DNA of 64,000 bases from Muscardinus avellanarius (Eukaryota; Chordata; Mammalia; Rodentia; Gliridae). The translations under genes and the position numbers were made by a program. Positions 11,581 through 21,084 of the stretch are shown here, piece by piece (the first letter of the stretch is position 1; each line of letters starts with the position of its first letter). The notes beneath the pieces are model-generated. The model did no database searches. It was not told the DNA's origin and worked only from the letters and a program-made list of their open reading frames with translations. Location of the stretch: positions 24,964,300-25,028,299 of the forward strand of contig OY726560.1 in assembly GCA_963383645.1 (NCBI GenBank), written 5' to 3'.

Positions 11581-12510
11581 CTAGTTCTGATGTGTGTTAC
11601 CTATTTCTTCTTTGTAGTTAATCTCTTTGAGTATTTTCTCTAGTGCTGGTTTTGAAGACATAAATTCCTTCAGTTTCTGTTTGTCATGGAAGCTTCTTAT
11701 TTCTCCATCTAATTTGATAGAAAGTTTTGCTGGGTAGGAAATTTTTGGCTGGAAGTTGTTTTCTTTCAAAATTGGGAATATGTTACTCCAAGCCCTTCTG
11801 GCTCTCATAACTTGGTTTGGGAAGTCTGGAGTGATTCTAATTGGTTTGCCTCTGAATGTCACTTGGCCCTTTGCTTTTGTTGCCTTTAAGATTCTCTGCT
11901 TGGCTTCCACATTGGTCATTTTGACAATTATGTGGCGTGGGGATCCTCTTCTCCGATCCTGTCTAAAGGGAGTTCTATACGTTTCCTGGACCTGTGTATC
12001 AACCTCTTGCTCTATGTCTGGAAAATTTTCTGCTATTACTTCCTTGAAGAGATTGTTGATCCCTTTGGTTTCACTTTCTTTTCCCTCCTCTATTCCAATT
12101 ATTCTTAGGTTAGCTCTCTTAAAATGGGCCCATATTTCTTCAATGTCAGATTCCTGCTGTTGGATATTTTTTCCTAGATTAGAAACTATGCATTCATTTT
12201 TGGAATGATCATCTTCTAAAAGCGAGATTCTGTTCTCCATGTGTTCTAATCGGTTGTTTGTGCTTTGAATTGAGGCCTTTACTTCATTAATTGCATCCTT
12301 TGTCTCTTTTTGGCTCTCTCTGAGTTCTTTTCGAAGCACCTCTATTAATTCTACAGTTATTTTCCTGATTTGATCTTCTAGAAATCTCTGATTTTCTGTT
12401 TTATCGGGTTCTGATGTTGTGGGGTTGTGAGCATTAATTGCTCCAGTATTATTCCTCTTTCCCATGATTTCGGAAGTTTGTGCCTTCTCTGGGTTCTTCC
12501 CTTGGGTCAC
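11581..12510 (-). CDS. LINE-1 ORF1 protein (RNA-binding chaperone), open frame
   Basis: A 309-codon frame without internal stops, ending in TAG. Features in order: an N-terminal basic or disordered part (KNPEKAQ, KRNNTG); a long heptad-like coiled coil at about residues 45-125 (QIRKITVELIEVL to NLGKNIQQQE); an RRM-like domain at about 130-225 (LRIIGIEEG, PRHIIVKMTN, KGQVTFRGKPIRI); and the C-terminal domain (ARRAWSNIF, YPAKLSIKLDGEIRSF). ORF1p trimers coat L1 RNA in the cytoplasmic RNP. The frame opens with GTG where L1 ORF1 normally has ATG; the first in-frame ATG is at 12,463-12,465 (residue 16), which would give 294 residues. The length is close to other rodent L1 ORF1 proteins. There is no sense ORF2 downstream. 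Confidence 0.88.
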   Translation of the reverse strand: MTQGKNPEKAQTSEIMGKRNNTGAINAHNPTTSEPDKTENQRFLEDQIRKITVELIEVLRKELRESQKETKDAINEVKASIQSTNNRLEHMENRISLLEDDHSKNECIVSNLGKNIQQQESDIEEIWAHFKRANLRIIGIEEGKESETKGINNLFKEVIAENFPDIEQEVDTQVQETYRTPFRQDRRRGSPRHIIVKMTNVEAKQRILKATKAKGQVTFRGKPIRITPDFPNQVMRARRAWSNIFPILKENNFQPKISYPAKLSIKLDGEIRSFHDKQKLKEFMSSKPALEKILKEINYKEEIGNTHQN

Positions 12511-13246
12511 TATGACTTCACTTAAGGTGCTCTGGATCTCGAGTCAGTAGTATCTCAGACCCCACTACTCCTTTACTGGGTTTTATCACAGAGTCTCCGA
12601 CCCAGAGAGTCGATAGAGGCTGCTTTAGACCGTGGGGGGTGCCAGGTTGCACGTTCTCCTATGGTGTGATATCACTGCCACCGCCCCTCTCCCACTGGGT
12701 CAAGTCCCAGTGAGTACAGTACTGGGATTTCTCCGCTGTGGCCCGCAATTTGACTCACTGTTCTTGAGTACGCAGATGTAGCTGTAGTGAGTTCCGTGCT
12801 GCTGCCGCTGGTGGCAATATGGCGCCGCTGCTACGCCCTCGGCTGTTGGGCTGGCGTTTTTTTTTTTTTTTTCTTGGTTTTGATTTCCACTCTGAATCCC
12901 TGCAGCGTGTGCTGAGCTCAGACACTGGGAGCTTTAGATGTCCTCTGCGCCGAGAAATCCCGCCTGGCTGTTCCGCAGCGGCTCCCCTCGGCTTGCTGTG
13001 GCTGTCCCGTGAATTCGCCGGCAGTATGGCGCTGCTGCCGCGTCTGCCGCGTCCTCGGGCGTGAGGATATCCTCTGTGGCTCTGTTCTCAGTCCGCTTTC
13101 TCTCTGGAGCCTGGTGATTTTTTTTGTTTCTCTGGTGATGTTGTTTTCTGGCTTTGAAAGGCGCTGATTTTGTGGTAATGGATATTTGTTGTTAGCGGGG
13201 CTCTTAAGCCCCGCTTTTCTCGGTCGCCATCTTCCCGGAAGTCCCC
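12511..13246 (-). promoter_or_regulatory. LINE-1 5' UTR / internal promoter
   Basis: GC-rich and CpG-containing, in contrast to the flanking DNA. Near its start the minus strand has CTTCCGGGAAGATGGCGACC: an ETS-like CCGGAAG/CTTCCGG palindrome and a YY1-like AAGATGGC at about +11 to +18, the place where human L1 carries its YY1 site. On the opposite strand there are two further atggcgc motifs (12,818 and 13,026). A poly(T) run at 12,860-12,873 on the plus strand interrupts it. Confidence 0.75.
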
Positions 13247-13260
13247 AGATTGGGTATTTT
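13247..13260. repeat. Target-site duplication, right copy (L1 derivative)
   Basis: agattgggtatttt, identical to 10470-10483. The host provirus sequence resumes here. Confidence 0.92.
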
Positions 13261-14060
13261 GATTATCCCTATTTGGAGGGTTCAGGTCCAGGACCTTAGC
13301 CAACCTTCAGTAGGGTATGTGGTCTGCACCATCACTTACCCAGTATGTCTAATGGATTCACAAGCTAAGAGGGCAGCATATGCTCTGACCCTTTCCCTAG
13401 CTGTGACCAAAACCCAATCAGGGTATTTCTACCCATATATGTCCGTAACTGACTATTCAGAGTCTATCACTGCTTTGTGCATCATCTTTGCCTTACTCAA
13501 CCAAGAATAGAAAGAATACTCATATCCCTGGACCTTGTCCTCATGCACAGCCCATACCAATTCCTAAAGATAGCTCAGAGGCTGCATGCGACTACTTCTA
13601 ACTCTGCAAGAGAATCAGAGGTTAGCATAACATCGTCAATACAATGGTACAAGTATATAGCCTCAGACTTTTGCTAAGTGGCCAAATCCTGTACCATCAG
13701 ACCATGACACATGGTGGGACTATGCAGGTATTCCTGGGGAAATACCCCAAAGGTCATCCTTCCCAGGTAAAAGCAAATTGTTCTTGGCTTTCTGGAGTAA
13801 TGTCAGTGAAGAAAAAATCATTTTCCAAGTTTGCAATGTCATGGAACTGTCTCAGTTTATGTGACAGGTGAGCTATCAGTTCTGAAATGTTGGGTACTAC
13901 CATATGCAAGGGCAGTGTCATTTTATTTAACTCTCAATAGTTCATTGTCATATACCAGAAACCATCAGGTTTTTGCACTGGACACACAGAAGAGTTCAAT
14001 GAGCTATGTGTTGGGTGGATTATACTTGCCGTTTTAGGTTTAGTATCATTTTTTCAATTT
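13261..14060 (-). pseudogene. Retroviral reverse transcriptase remnant
   Basis: The minus strand shows RT blocks in order: CPVQKPDGFWYMTMNY (near 13,960), a PNISELIAHL block, FFFTDITPESQEQFAF (near 13,790), and the catalytic region read as H-C-I-D-D-V-M-L-T-S-D-S (13,613-13,648). The Tyr of the usual Y-I/V-D-D is Cys here (TGT at 13,641-13,643). Several stops and frame shifts break it, for example after MTMNY. The L1 derivative sits at its downstream end. Confidence 0.8.
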
Positions 14061-14569
14061 CCTCATGCTCTCTTGGTAACTTGTACTGCCGTACACTCAT
14101 GGTCCTTGTCCTTGAGGAGTTTCAAGGGTGAGTCAGGACACCAGTGGACAGCATGGTAGATGTCATATATCCACATGTCTAGTAATAGTCTTTACCACAT
14201 ACACTTCTAGCCAGAATTCTCCAATAGTTGTCTGCTCTATCAATCCCTATAACACATCCACCCCCAGGATATACTCAGCTATGGAGGATGTATACATATC
14301 ACACTGCTTAAGAAGCTGATGTCTGATTCCAAAACTCACTGGAACATGTTACCCCAGGTCAGTTGGTTCCCCACTAACCAAGTACTCCAGCTGAGTCTCT
14401 AGCCACCTGCTAGTTACCACCACCATGACAGTTTGTAGCAGGTGTTGTACACTGGTCTCCTAACCCACCTCACACTGCCACTGGGATCTGCACAACCTGG
14501 CCAAGCCAAACTATGATCCAACTTGTGCAGCTCAAGGATGCTATACCAGTCTGGACCAGGCCAGCTTCC
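14061..14569 (-). other. Proviral region upstream of RT (protease/gag position), unassigned
   Basis: By position this should hold gag-pro. I see no zinc knuckle (C-x2-C-x4-H-x4-C) and no clear D-T/S-G protease active site. Stops are frequent. Confidence 0.35.
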
Positions 14570-14585
14570 AAGCCCCCAGAGTCTT

Positions 14586-14792
14586 TTTTTTTTTTTTTTT
14601 TTTGGTGGTGGTGGTACTGGGGATCCTGGAAGCCCTTCTACCTCCGTGCTACCCTCCCAGACCTATTTTATATATTTTTTATTTGGAAACAGGGTCTCTG
14701 AAGCCTGCGTGGCTAGCTTCGAACCTGCGTGATCCTCCTGTCTCTGCCTCCCAAGTGCAGGGATTACAAGTGTGTGCCACCACGCCCAGCTC
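14586..14792 (-). mobile_element. B1-dID SINE inserted in the provirus, 16-bp TSD
   Basis: A poly(T) run, then the reverse complement of ID tail and B1 head, ending ccaccacgcccagct. The TSD aagcccccagagtctt is exact at 14570-14585 and 14793-14808. Confidence 0.95.
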
Positions 14793-14808
14793 AAGCCCCC
14801 AGAGTCTT

Positions 14809-15189
14809 CACCTTCACTGCTGTAACCAGGGTGAGGTCTAGGCATGGCACTAGCTAGCGATGTTGGAGATGAGATAGAGATGTCTTGGACTCTGTTCAGA
14901 GTCCTGCCACTTTCTGCATATCGCCAGGGTGGCAGGACTGCCAGTGCACACTGGAATGTCTAGTTCTAGAACTTTTAAAGCCTACTGGGCTTCTTCTGGT
15001 TGGGGATGTACATTGTCCTAATCCTCTGGTAGGCTCCACACTGCCAGATACTCTGGTACCAGGAACCACTGGAAGGCCAGGGACCATTTCCCTCCAACCT
15101 GGGGTGTTCTTCCTGGGGCTGCTCCTTTGGAGGGATTCTGGAGACATTCACCTCATCTTATTGACTATGCCAATTGCCAGGGGCCCCAT
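14809..15189 (-). other. Provirus 5' leader region, unassigned
   Basis: Lies between the SINE and the 5' LTR, where the leader and gag start should be. Open frames on both strands (about 80-135 codons) have no recognisable gag motif. I could not identify a convincing primer-binding site next to the LTR. Confidence 0.35.
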
Positions 15190-15471
15190 CAGGGGACCAG
15201 TTCTGGTTGCAGGGGATGTTTCGATGGTGAGATACCCAGTGAGAAGAAAGCACATGGAGTTTCCATTCAGAGGAGAACAACAACAACTTTAATCATAGAC
15301 CTGTCCCTTGTAGGATTTGTGGCAAAATGGCACACATTCATGCCAGCATGACATGTGTATGTGTTACATTTTGCCGAGTCATACTTCCATAACTATGTAC
15401 ATAATCTGCAGCTTCATGAGGTCATGTCTTCACTGCCAGCTTATACTTCCTCTGGGCCACCCACACATAAC
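15190..15471 (-). repeat. 5' LTR of the provirus
   Basis: Shares with 7226-7576 the blocks tcagggg, ccagtgagaagaaa, aggagaacaacaacaact, atcatagacctgtccctt, acataactatgtacataatc-like and tcactgccagct. The right end (cctctgggccaccca) matches the cctctgtgccaccaca end of the solo LTR. Confidence 0.72.
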
Positions 15472-15785
15472 CATCAGCACTTCATTCCTGGTAGAAAGGG
15501 ACACATATCCTGAGACAGGTGAGGGTATGTAGTAACTAGACAAAAGATGAGTAGCAAGGACAGAAGAATTTTCAAAGAAAAGGTGAGAATGATGTGGAGG
15601 ATGCATGAATTTTCTGGGGATCTAATGCTTATTATAAGCATTGCTGTCATGTTATATATTGTTATACATTGTCAAGACTTACGTTGAAGGCTGAGCATTA
15701 GCTCCTTTAAATAAGGTTTGTGTTTGGAAGTTGGGAGACTTTTAAGAACCCTGAAAAATCTGATTCCCAATTATTTGATTAAAAA
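15472..15785. other. Unassigned DNA
   Basis: Nothing recognisable. AT-rich. Confidence 0.35.
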
Positions 15786-16370
15786 GGAGACGTAGGACAT
15801 CAGGTCTCAAATAAACCCAAATACAAAATATTGGGAGACTTCAACATACCACTCATGCCACTAGATCGATCTTCCAGACAAAAGATGAGTAAAGACTCTT
15901 CAGACCTAAAGAACATTTTAAACCAAATGGATCTAATAGACACATAGAAATATGCAAATTAAAAAAGTAATATAATTCCCTGCATCTTCTCAGATCACAA
16001 TGGAATGAAAGTAGAAATTGACAACAGAAAGACCAAAAGAAATTTCATCTATACATGAAGACAGAATGATACACTCTTGAATGAGGACTGGATCAGAGAA
16101 GAAATACGGGATAAATAAAACAGTTTCTAGAATTAAACAAAAATAGAGACATAATATACCAAAATCTATGGGACACTTTAAAGGCGGTGTTAAGGGGAAA
16201 ATTTATAGCACTGAGTGAGCACATAAGAAAAACAGAAAGTCGCCAAATAAACAACCTAATGACACACCTCAAGGACCTAAGAAAACAGGAATAGTCTAAT
16301 CCTAAAGCCAGCAAAAGGCCGGAAATAATTAAAATCACAGCAGAAATCAATGAAATATAGAATAAAAATG
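15786..16370 (+). pseudogene. LINE-1 ORF2 fragment (endonuclease end / linker region)
   Basis: With frame changes, the plus strand reads through late endonuclease and linker blocks: GDFN-like and LDRSSRQK near 15,840-15,890, NQMDLID near 15,925, SDHNG near 15,995, then [20 protein letters not shown] (16,170-16,230) and [15 protein letters not shown] blocks. Stops are numerous. Neither an L1 5' end nor a poly(A) tail is visible at the edges. Confidence 0.75.
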
Positions 16371-17227
16371 GAGAAATATGGCTGTTAAGTAATAATTTCC
16401 CTTTACCTTAAATTTACACTGATTAATTTTTTCTTTTCTCCTCTTGTGCTTGACTTTTTTTCTTCTTAAATGTAGTCCTGAACACCAAGTAGATTGCAAA
16501 GCTGAGGTTGACCTGGGATTCTTTAGAGATTTTTTAAAGAAAGTGAATCAACTTTACATGGAGTTTAAAAGCTATTTTCAAGCAAAACTGTGAAGAACTT
16601 GGCTGAATTCTCTAATTTTAATGTTTTGACACATTACACAAGCAAATAAAGGTCTCATTTTCATATACAGAGTCTTTCTCTATAAAAGTCTGCTTGTCTG
16701 TATATAGACACACATATGTGTATATCTATAAATGCACATATAATAACTGAAACTTAATTTTGGCAAGTAGTAGTATGCATAAGATACTATGAGAGCAGTA
16801 TTCCAATGCTACTTTGAACAAATCTATGCAAACAAAGCCAGTTATCTCTTTGGGTTAAAAAACATTGAAATGTGTTTAGGACGACCAAAGCAATCACACC
16901 TCAGAGAGAAAGGAACTCTAAGAAGTATACAAATGATAGAAATACCTTCTTCAGTCCCACAGTTTATAGTTTGGGATAGATTATGGTTTATTAACTTGGG
17001 GGGAAAGTTGGGGAGGAGGCTGGCTGTTATCTGATGGAGCAGCTTTTGTGACTTCTCTACAAAGTGAAGACACTTCCACTTGATGTATTGCTCATTTCTT
17101 TGTTGCTTTTACTGAAGCTGTTATTTATCTGATCTTCACAGAGTAGTTTCCATTTAAAGATTAAAAAAAACCTGGGAGGATTTTATTAAACATTTAATCT
17201 TTCTCTTTTTGTAAATGTTACCTTTTT
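16371..17227. other. Unassigned DNA
   Basis: AT-rich, single-copy-like. The 81-aa frame at 16789-17034 has no known motif. Confidence 0.35.
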
Positions 17228-17241
17228 AAAGAATTATCGTA

Positions 17242-17433
17242 AACCGGGCATGGTGGCGCACACTTGTAATCCTAGCATTTGGGAGGCTGAGACAGGAGGA
17301 TCACAGGTTCATGGACTTAGTGCAAAGAGGTCCTTTGCAACTTAGTGAGACCCTGTTTCAAAATAGAGAATGAAAAATAGGGTCCGGGGTGTAGCTCGGG
17401 TTCCATCCTCAGTACTAAAAAAAAAAAAAAAAA
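17242..17433 (+). mobile_element. B1-dID SINE, older subfamily, inserted at head of another SINE
   Basis: Head accgggcatggtggcgcaca, ID part gtccggggtgtagctcgg, poly(A) tail. Near-identical direct repeats aaagaattatcgta (17228-17241) and aaagaattattgta (17431-17444, overlapping the tail) flank it. Confidence 0.85.
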
Positions 17434-17444
17434 AGAATTATTGT

Positions 17445-17640
17445 AGCTGTACATACTTGTAATCCCAGTACTTGGGAGGTTGATACAAGATGATCACAGG
17501 TTTGAGGCTAGCCTCAGCAGTTTAGTGAGATTCTGTTTCAAAATAAAAAAAAAGATAAAATAGGGCAGGGGGTGTAGCTCAGAGGTAGGATGCCTCTGGG
17601 TTCAATCCCCTGTAGGCCCCCCCAAAAAAAGAAAAGAAAA
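17445..17640 (+). mobile_element. B1-dID SINE, older subfamily
   Basis: Immediately downstream of the previous copy: gctgtacatacttgtaatcc head, gggcagggggtgtagctcag ID part, A-rich tail. The preceding SINE landed at its very 5' edge. Confidence 0.82.
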
Positions 17641-19370
17641 AGTCACCATTACTCACCTTTAACATTTACATCAACTCTTTCTGACATAATCTTTTTTTAT
17701 TCCAGAAAGTTTATAGTGAAACAAGCGTAAGTAGAATAATCAGTCAGTCATACCAAAAAATATTAGCTAGAATAATTCTATTTCTGGTGGGAAGTGGCAG
17801 TTTTATTTCAACTTCTTTATGGCCTGGCCCTTAAGTAATACGAGTAAGTGATGAACCATGTGGCACTTTGGTGGTTGGAGGAAGGTGTTTCTCCACATGG
17901 GGGAAACTCTAGTTTTTGAGGATAACAAGGCCATTAACTCATGGATGTCTTGTTGCTTTCGTGGAAGGTAGTGGTGGGAGGAAGACTGTTCTAGAAAATT
18001 AGGTCTTGAGAACTTTCTGACTAAGCCAGAGTCCTCATTAGTTACCCTCAGAACTCCACTTTGGTCTCCCCCACCAGTCGTACCGTTACTTGGGCTGAGG
18101 CCACCTCCAGGCCAAACGTAGGAGGGAGATGGTCACTTGCTGAGGTGCCCTCTTTCCCCATATCATGGCTCCACTGGTCTCTGAATATGAGAACTCATTT
18201 CTTTCCACAAATTCTTCTTCCTTTAGAAACATTGTCCTTTGCCCTATGAACTTGCAGGATAAAAAAAGACTTAGGTTGAAAGTTTTCCTGCACATTTTCA
18301 GAGCATTAAAAAAAAAAAAAAACCCTCTGAATGACAGGGATCTTGCAGAAGGAAATTCTTTTCCTGCAGCGAAGCCAGTGGATAACTGTGCAGCTCCATC
18401 CTGGCGAATGAATCTGGTTACTCTGCATCGCGGGGCTGAGAGAGACCATGGTGGTTCTGCTATCACTGTTGGGTATAACGTGCAAACCTAGAATTGTGGT
18501 AAAGACAGAAGCTGAGAAGGCTCACCACAACTTGAAGGTTGCCGATGATAGCTTCATTTAGGATTTGAAGCCGGAGAAACATTCTAGCCACAGCTGCCTG
18601 GCTCTGCTTCTGAGTCTCGGAGAGTGGAAATAGTTCAGCCAGGCTCTCACCAGTGGGCAGATGGCTCAGGATGAGGAAGGAGGACTGGCAGTGTGCAAGG
18701 AGAAAGCAATGAGGAAACAGGACCACCGCATAGATCCGTGGGAGGGTGGAAAAGATGAAGATAAGGAGTGGGGACGAGCTGTCCGCTCACTCATGCAGAA
18801 GGCATTCATTAAGCCGTTCCAAAGGTGTCAGCTTCAGGTACGAGCTAGGATTCAGAGTTGAATGGCATAAAGCTAGCCCTTTGGGAAATCAGTGTGGTGC
18901 ATTAGTGGTAAAAACAAGGAGGTCAAGGGGAGGACACGTGACATTATCAAGCTGACAATACAAGTGGATAGTGGCCATGCCAGCACTTTTCAGGGTGGTA
19001 TGGGAGATAATAGTCAGTGGGTGGATGGAGGCTGCTTTCCAAGACAATGACTCCTAAGCTGATTTCGGCAGATGACAGATGAAGGGTGATGGTGGTTGAG
19101 TCCAGGGCCAGGAAAACAAAAAAAAAAAAAAAAAACTAGGGAGAACATGGGAAAAGGACCATCATGAACAACAGGGAGGCACATATGCAACAGGAAAAAA
19201 ATGGTGGGAGATGGGACACATTTATGGCACATGACGCAAGAGGGGGACCCAGACTGGGAGACACTGGAGGAAAAATGAAGGAACAAAGGGGAGAATACAG
19301 GTGCAATTACAGAGGTAGATTCATAACGATAGAGTGAATAAATTGTTCTGTGTATTCATTCAGTCCTAGA
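17641..19370. other. Mostly unique DNA
   Basis: No recognised gene. Overlapping frames of about 60-125 codons near 18,060-18,490 (both strands) lack motifs and I do not call them. Short poly(A) runs lie near 18,307 and 19,120. Confidence 0.4.
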
Positions 19371-19375
19371 AAAAG

Positions 19376-19520
19376 GACTGGAGCTTTAGTTTTAAACACT
19401 AGCATGTGCTGGAATTGCCTGAGGAAACTTCAAAACCCCAGAGGTCTGGGGTCCCCGTGGGGTCCCCCTTCTTCCCTGTAGACTTATTCAAGTGACGTAG
19501 ATGCAATCTAGGCATTAAGG
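19376..19520 (+). mobile_element. MER5A-like hAT-Charlie fragment
   Basis: Blocks taaacactagcatgtgctgg, gaattgcctgaggaa and accccagaggtctggggt resemble the MER5A order (uncommon-base 'gcatcagaatcacctgg' region, then the ccccagagattctg region). Short and decayed. Confidence 0.45.
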
Positions 19521-19667
19521 TTTAAAAGGTAATTGTACTTCAAAGCCACGTTTAAGCATAGGAATTAACTTTGTGTTTTAATTTGGAACAAGTAAAATGA
19601 GAAAATATTTCCTAAGTCAAGATTGAGGACAGGAATAATCTCTGGAACAATTAAAGTTGGTGCAGAG

Positions 19668-19864
19668 CAGTGGTTTTCAACTGGAGATGATTTTTGCCCA
19701 CAAGGAGATATTTGGCAATGTCGGGGACATTTTTGATTTGTCAGAACCAAAGGGCAGGTGCTGCTCGCATTTAGAGGGCAGAGGCCAAGATGCTGTTGAA
19801 CATCCCATAAAGCACAGGACTTACCTGGCTCATGGTGTCAAAAGCGTCAAGGCTGAGAAACCAT
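19668..19864 (+). mobile_element. MER20-like hAT-Charlie element
   Basis: Begins cagtggttttcaactggaga and continues with ggagatatttggcaatgtcg, gacatttttgatttgtcag, a gaggccaagatgctgttgaa block and the terminal ctgagaaacc. It looks nearly full length for this non-autonomous DNA transposon. Confidence 0.75.
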
Positions 19865-20204
19865 CACGAAGCAGGCAATCACAAAGCTCTGGAGACAGAT
19901 TGCGGGGTTCAAGTTTCAGCTCCACCGCTCAATAGCTAGTTACATAAACCTGTGGGGGGTCAACACACAACCTCCTTGTGCATAGTTTTGTAATAAATAG
20001 AACAAAATACAATATATTCTAATCCATAGTGATTAAATGGTTAATATACCTGAAGACACAGAAAACTCTGGCCTGTGTAGTACTCTTACTTGGAGAATGA
20101 GAATTAACTACCCCCACGCCATTAGGAAAAATTTTGGAATATCCCTTGCCTTGATCTTTTGAGTTTATGGATCTTTAAAGTATGAATCAAATAGAAAACA
20201 TAAC

Positions 20205-20339
20205 CATTATTTAGTAAGAGCTCACTCTATGCCATGCAATATAAAGCAATATACATATGATCTAATTTAGTTTTTGCAGCACCCCAGGTGGTATAGGTAT
20301 CACTAACCCCATTTTATAGAAACAAAATTGTGGCTCAAA
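20205..20339. mobile_element. MIR fragment
   Basis: Blocks agctcactctatgccatgca and ccccattttatagaaac are typical of the 3' half of MIR. Confidence 0.55.
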
Positions 20340-20650
20340 TTTTTTTGTATTCTAGTGAACAAAAAAAGAAACAAGAGGAATTGCAGTCAAATGAGGAGAG
20401 AAACCATAGAATAGTGAGAAGGGGTTGGGAGGGGGAGGTAGGAAGGAAAAAATGATGGAGGAAGGGAACAGTTCAAATGAGGTTATGTCTGCACACAAAG
20501 TTATCATTGCCAATCTCACTAACATATACGGGGAGGGAGAAAGGAGGAGCAGGGTGTGATATGAAAGGAAAGAAACCAAGTGATGTGTGCATGTATTTAC
20601 ACATTTCACTAAGATGTGGAATTACAATGCACTAATAAAAGTCTAAAACA
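20340..20650 (+). mobile_element. LINE-1 3' UTR fragment
   Basis: A G/A-rich tract (ggggttgggagggggaggta) is followed by cacatttcactaagatgtgg and caatgcactaataaaagtct. This is the sense-strand counterpart of the 3' end at 10,484-10,645. Confidence 0.65.
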
Positions 20651-21084
20651 TTGAGGCTCAAAAAGTTGAGGATCTTGCCCAAGTTCACATAGAAATTATG
20701 GAGACAGGGTCTGGTTGCAGAGACCGTGCACTTAACATGGTGTTATACGGAAGGCCAACAATGTGGTTACAAGAAAACACGAGGTAATATATCAGGCTTT
20801 TGACTCCTCCTGCCCTGGGCTTCACCTTCTGGTTTAGCATGACCAGCATTTTCCCAGATCTGGAGTTGCCATGGAAACTGCCAACACACCATTCATCTTT
20901 TGGGGGCAAGTGATCTCCACACTCTTTCCATCATATATTCTTCAGTGAAAAAATTTTAATCAGACACCCCTGAATATGTGAATGTATCTAAAATTGTATA
21001 CATATTTCGATTGATTTTATATTTTATGTTATGTTCATATTTAAAGCATAGGTAAAAGCTAAGCATTTTAAAAGAGAATGTGAT
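20651..21084. other. Unassigned DNA
   Basis: Nothing recognisable beyond a MIR-like tail near 20,655-20,710 (gaggatcttgcccaagttca). Confidence 0.35.

Larger units (their letters stand above)
10484..13246 (-). mobile_element. LINE-1 derivative with ORF1, no sense ORF2 (HAL1-like or rearranged)
   Basis: The element reads on the minus strand and is flanked by an exact 14-bp TSD. Its 5' end (13,246) starts GGGGACTTCCGGGAAGATGG. The order is 5' UTR (13,246 to 12,511), ORF1 (12,510 to 11,581), a middle segment (about 11,560 to 10,650), an L1-like 3' UTR (about 10,640 to 10,500) and an A-rich tail next to the TSD. The middle segment holds a degenerate ORF2 3' fragment on the opposite strand. Both ends are present, so it is not a simple 5' truncation. 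A retroposed ORF1-only family and a post-insertion rearrangement are both possible. Confidence 0.85.
7226..15471 (-). mobile_element. Decayed endogenous retrovirus, minus strand, interrupted by L1 and SINE
   Basis: Two related LTRs (7226-7576 and 15190-15471) bracket minus-strand pol remnants in retroviral order: RT (14,060 to 13,261), RNase H (10,354 to 10,070), integrase (about 9,760 to 9,240). All carry stops and frameshifts. Removing the L1 derivative (2.76 kb plus one TSD copy) and the SINE (about 0.2 kb plus TSD) leaves roughly 5.2 kb, so gag and part of pol must be deleted or unrecognisable. The RT and RNase H motifs look most like the ERVL (class III) group; that class call is inference. 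No env was recognised, which would suit ERVL. A solo LTR of the same family lies at about 22,535-22,864. Confidence 0.8.

Noticed and set aside
11756..12208. 150-codon plus-strand frame antisense to L1 ORF1
   Set aside because: A shadow of ORF1 with no start context or known antisense product.
15150..15195. Primer-binding site next to the 5' LTR
   Set aside because: A TGGGGCCCC-type start can be read on the minus strand but does not match any tRNA 3' end well enough to call.
14885..15292. 135-codon plus-strand frame
   Set aside because: It overlaps the provirus leader and LTR on the opposite strand to the element and shows no motif.
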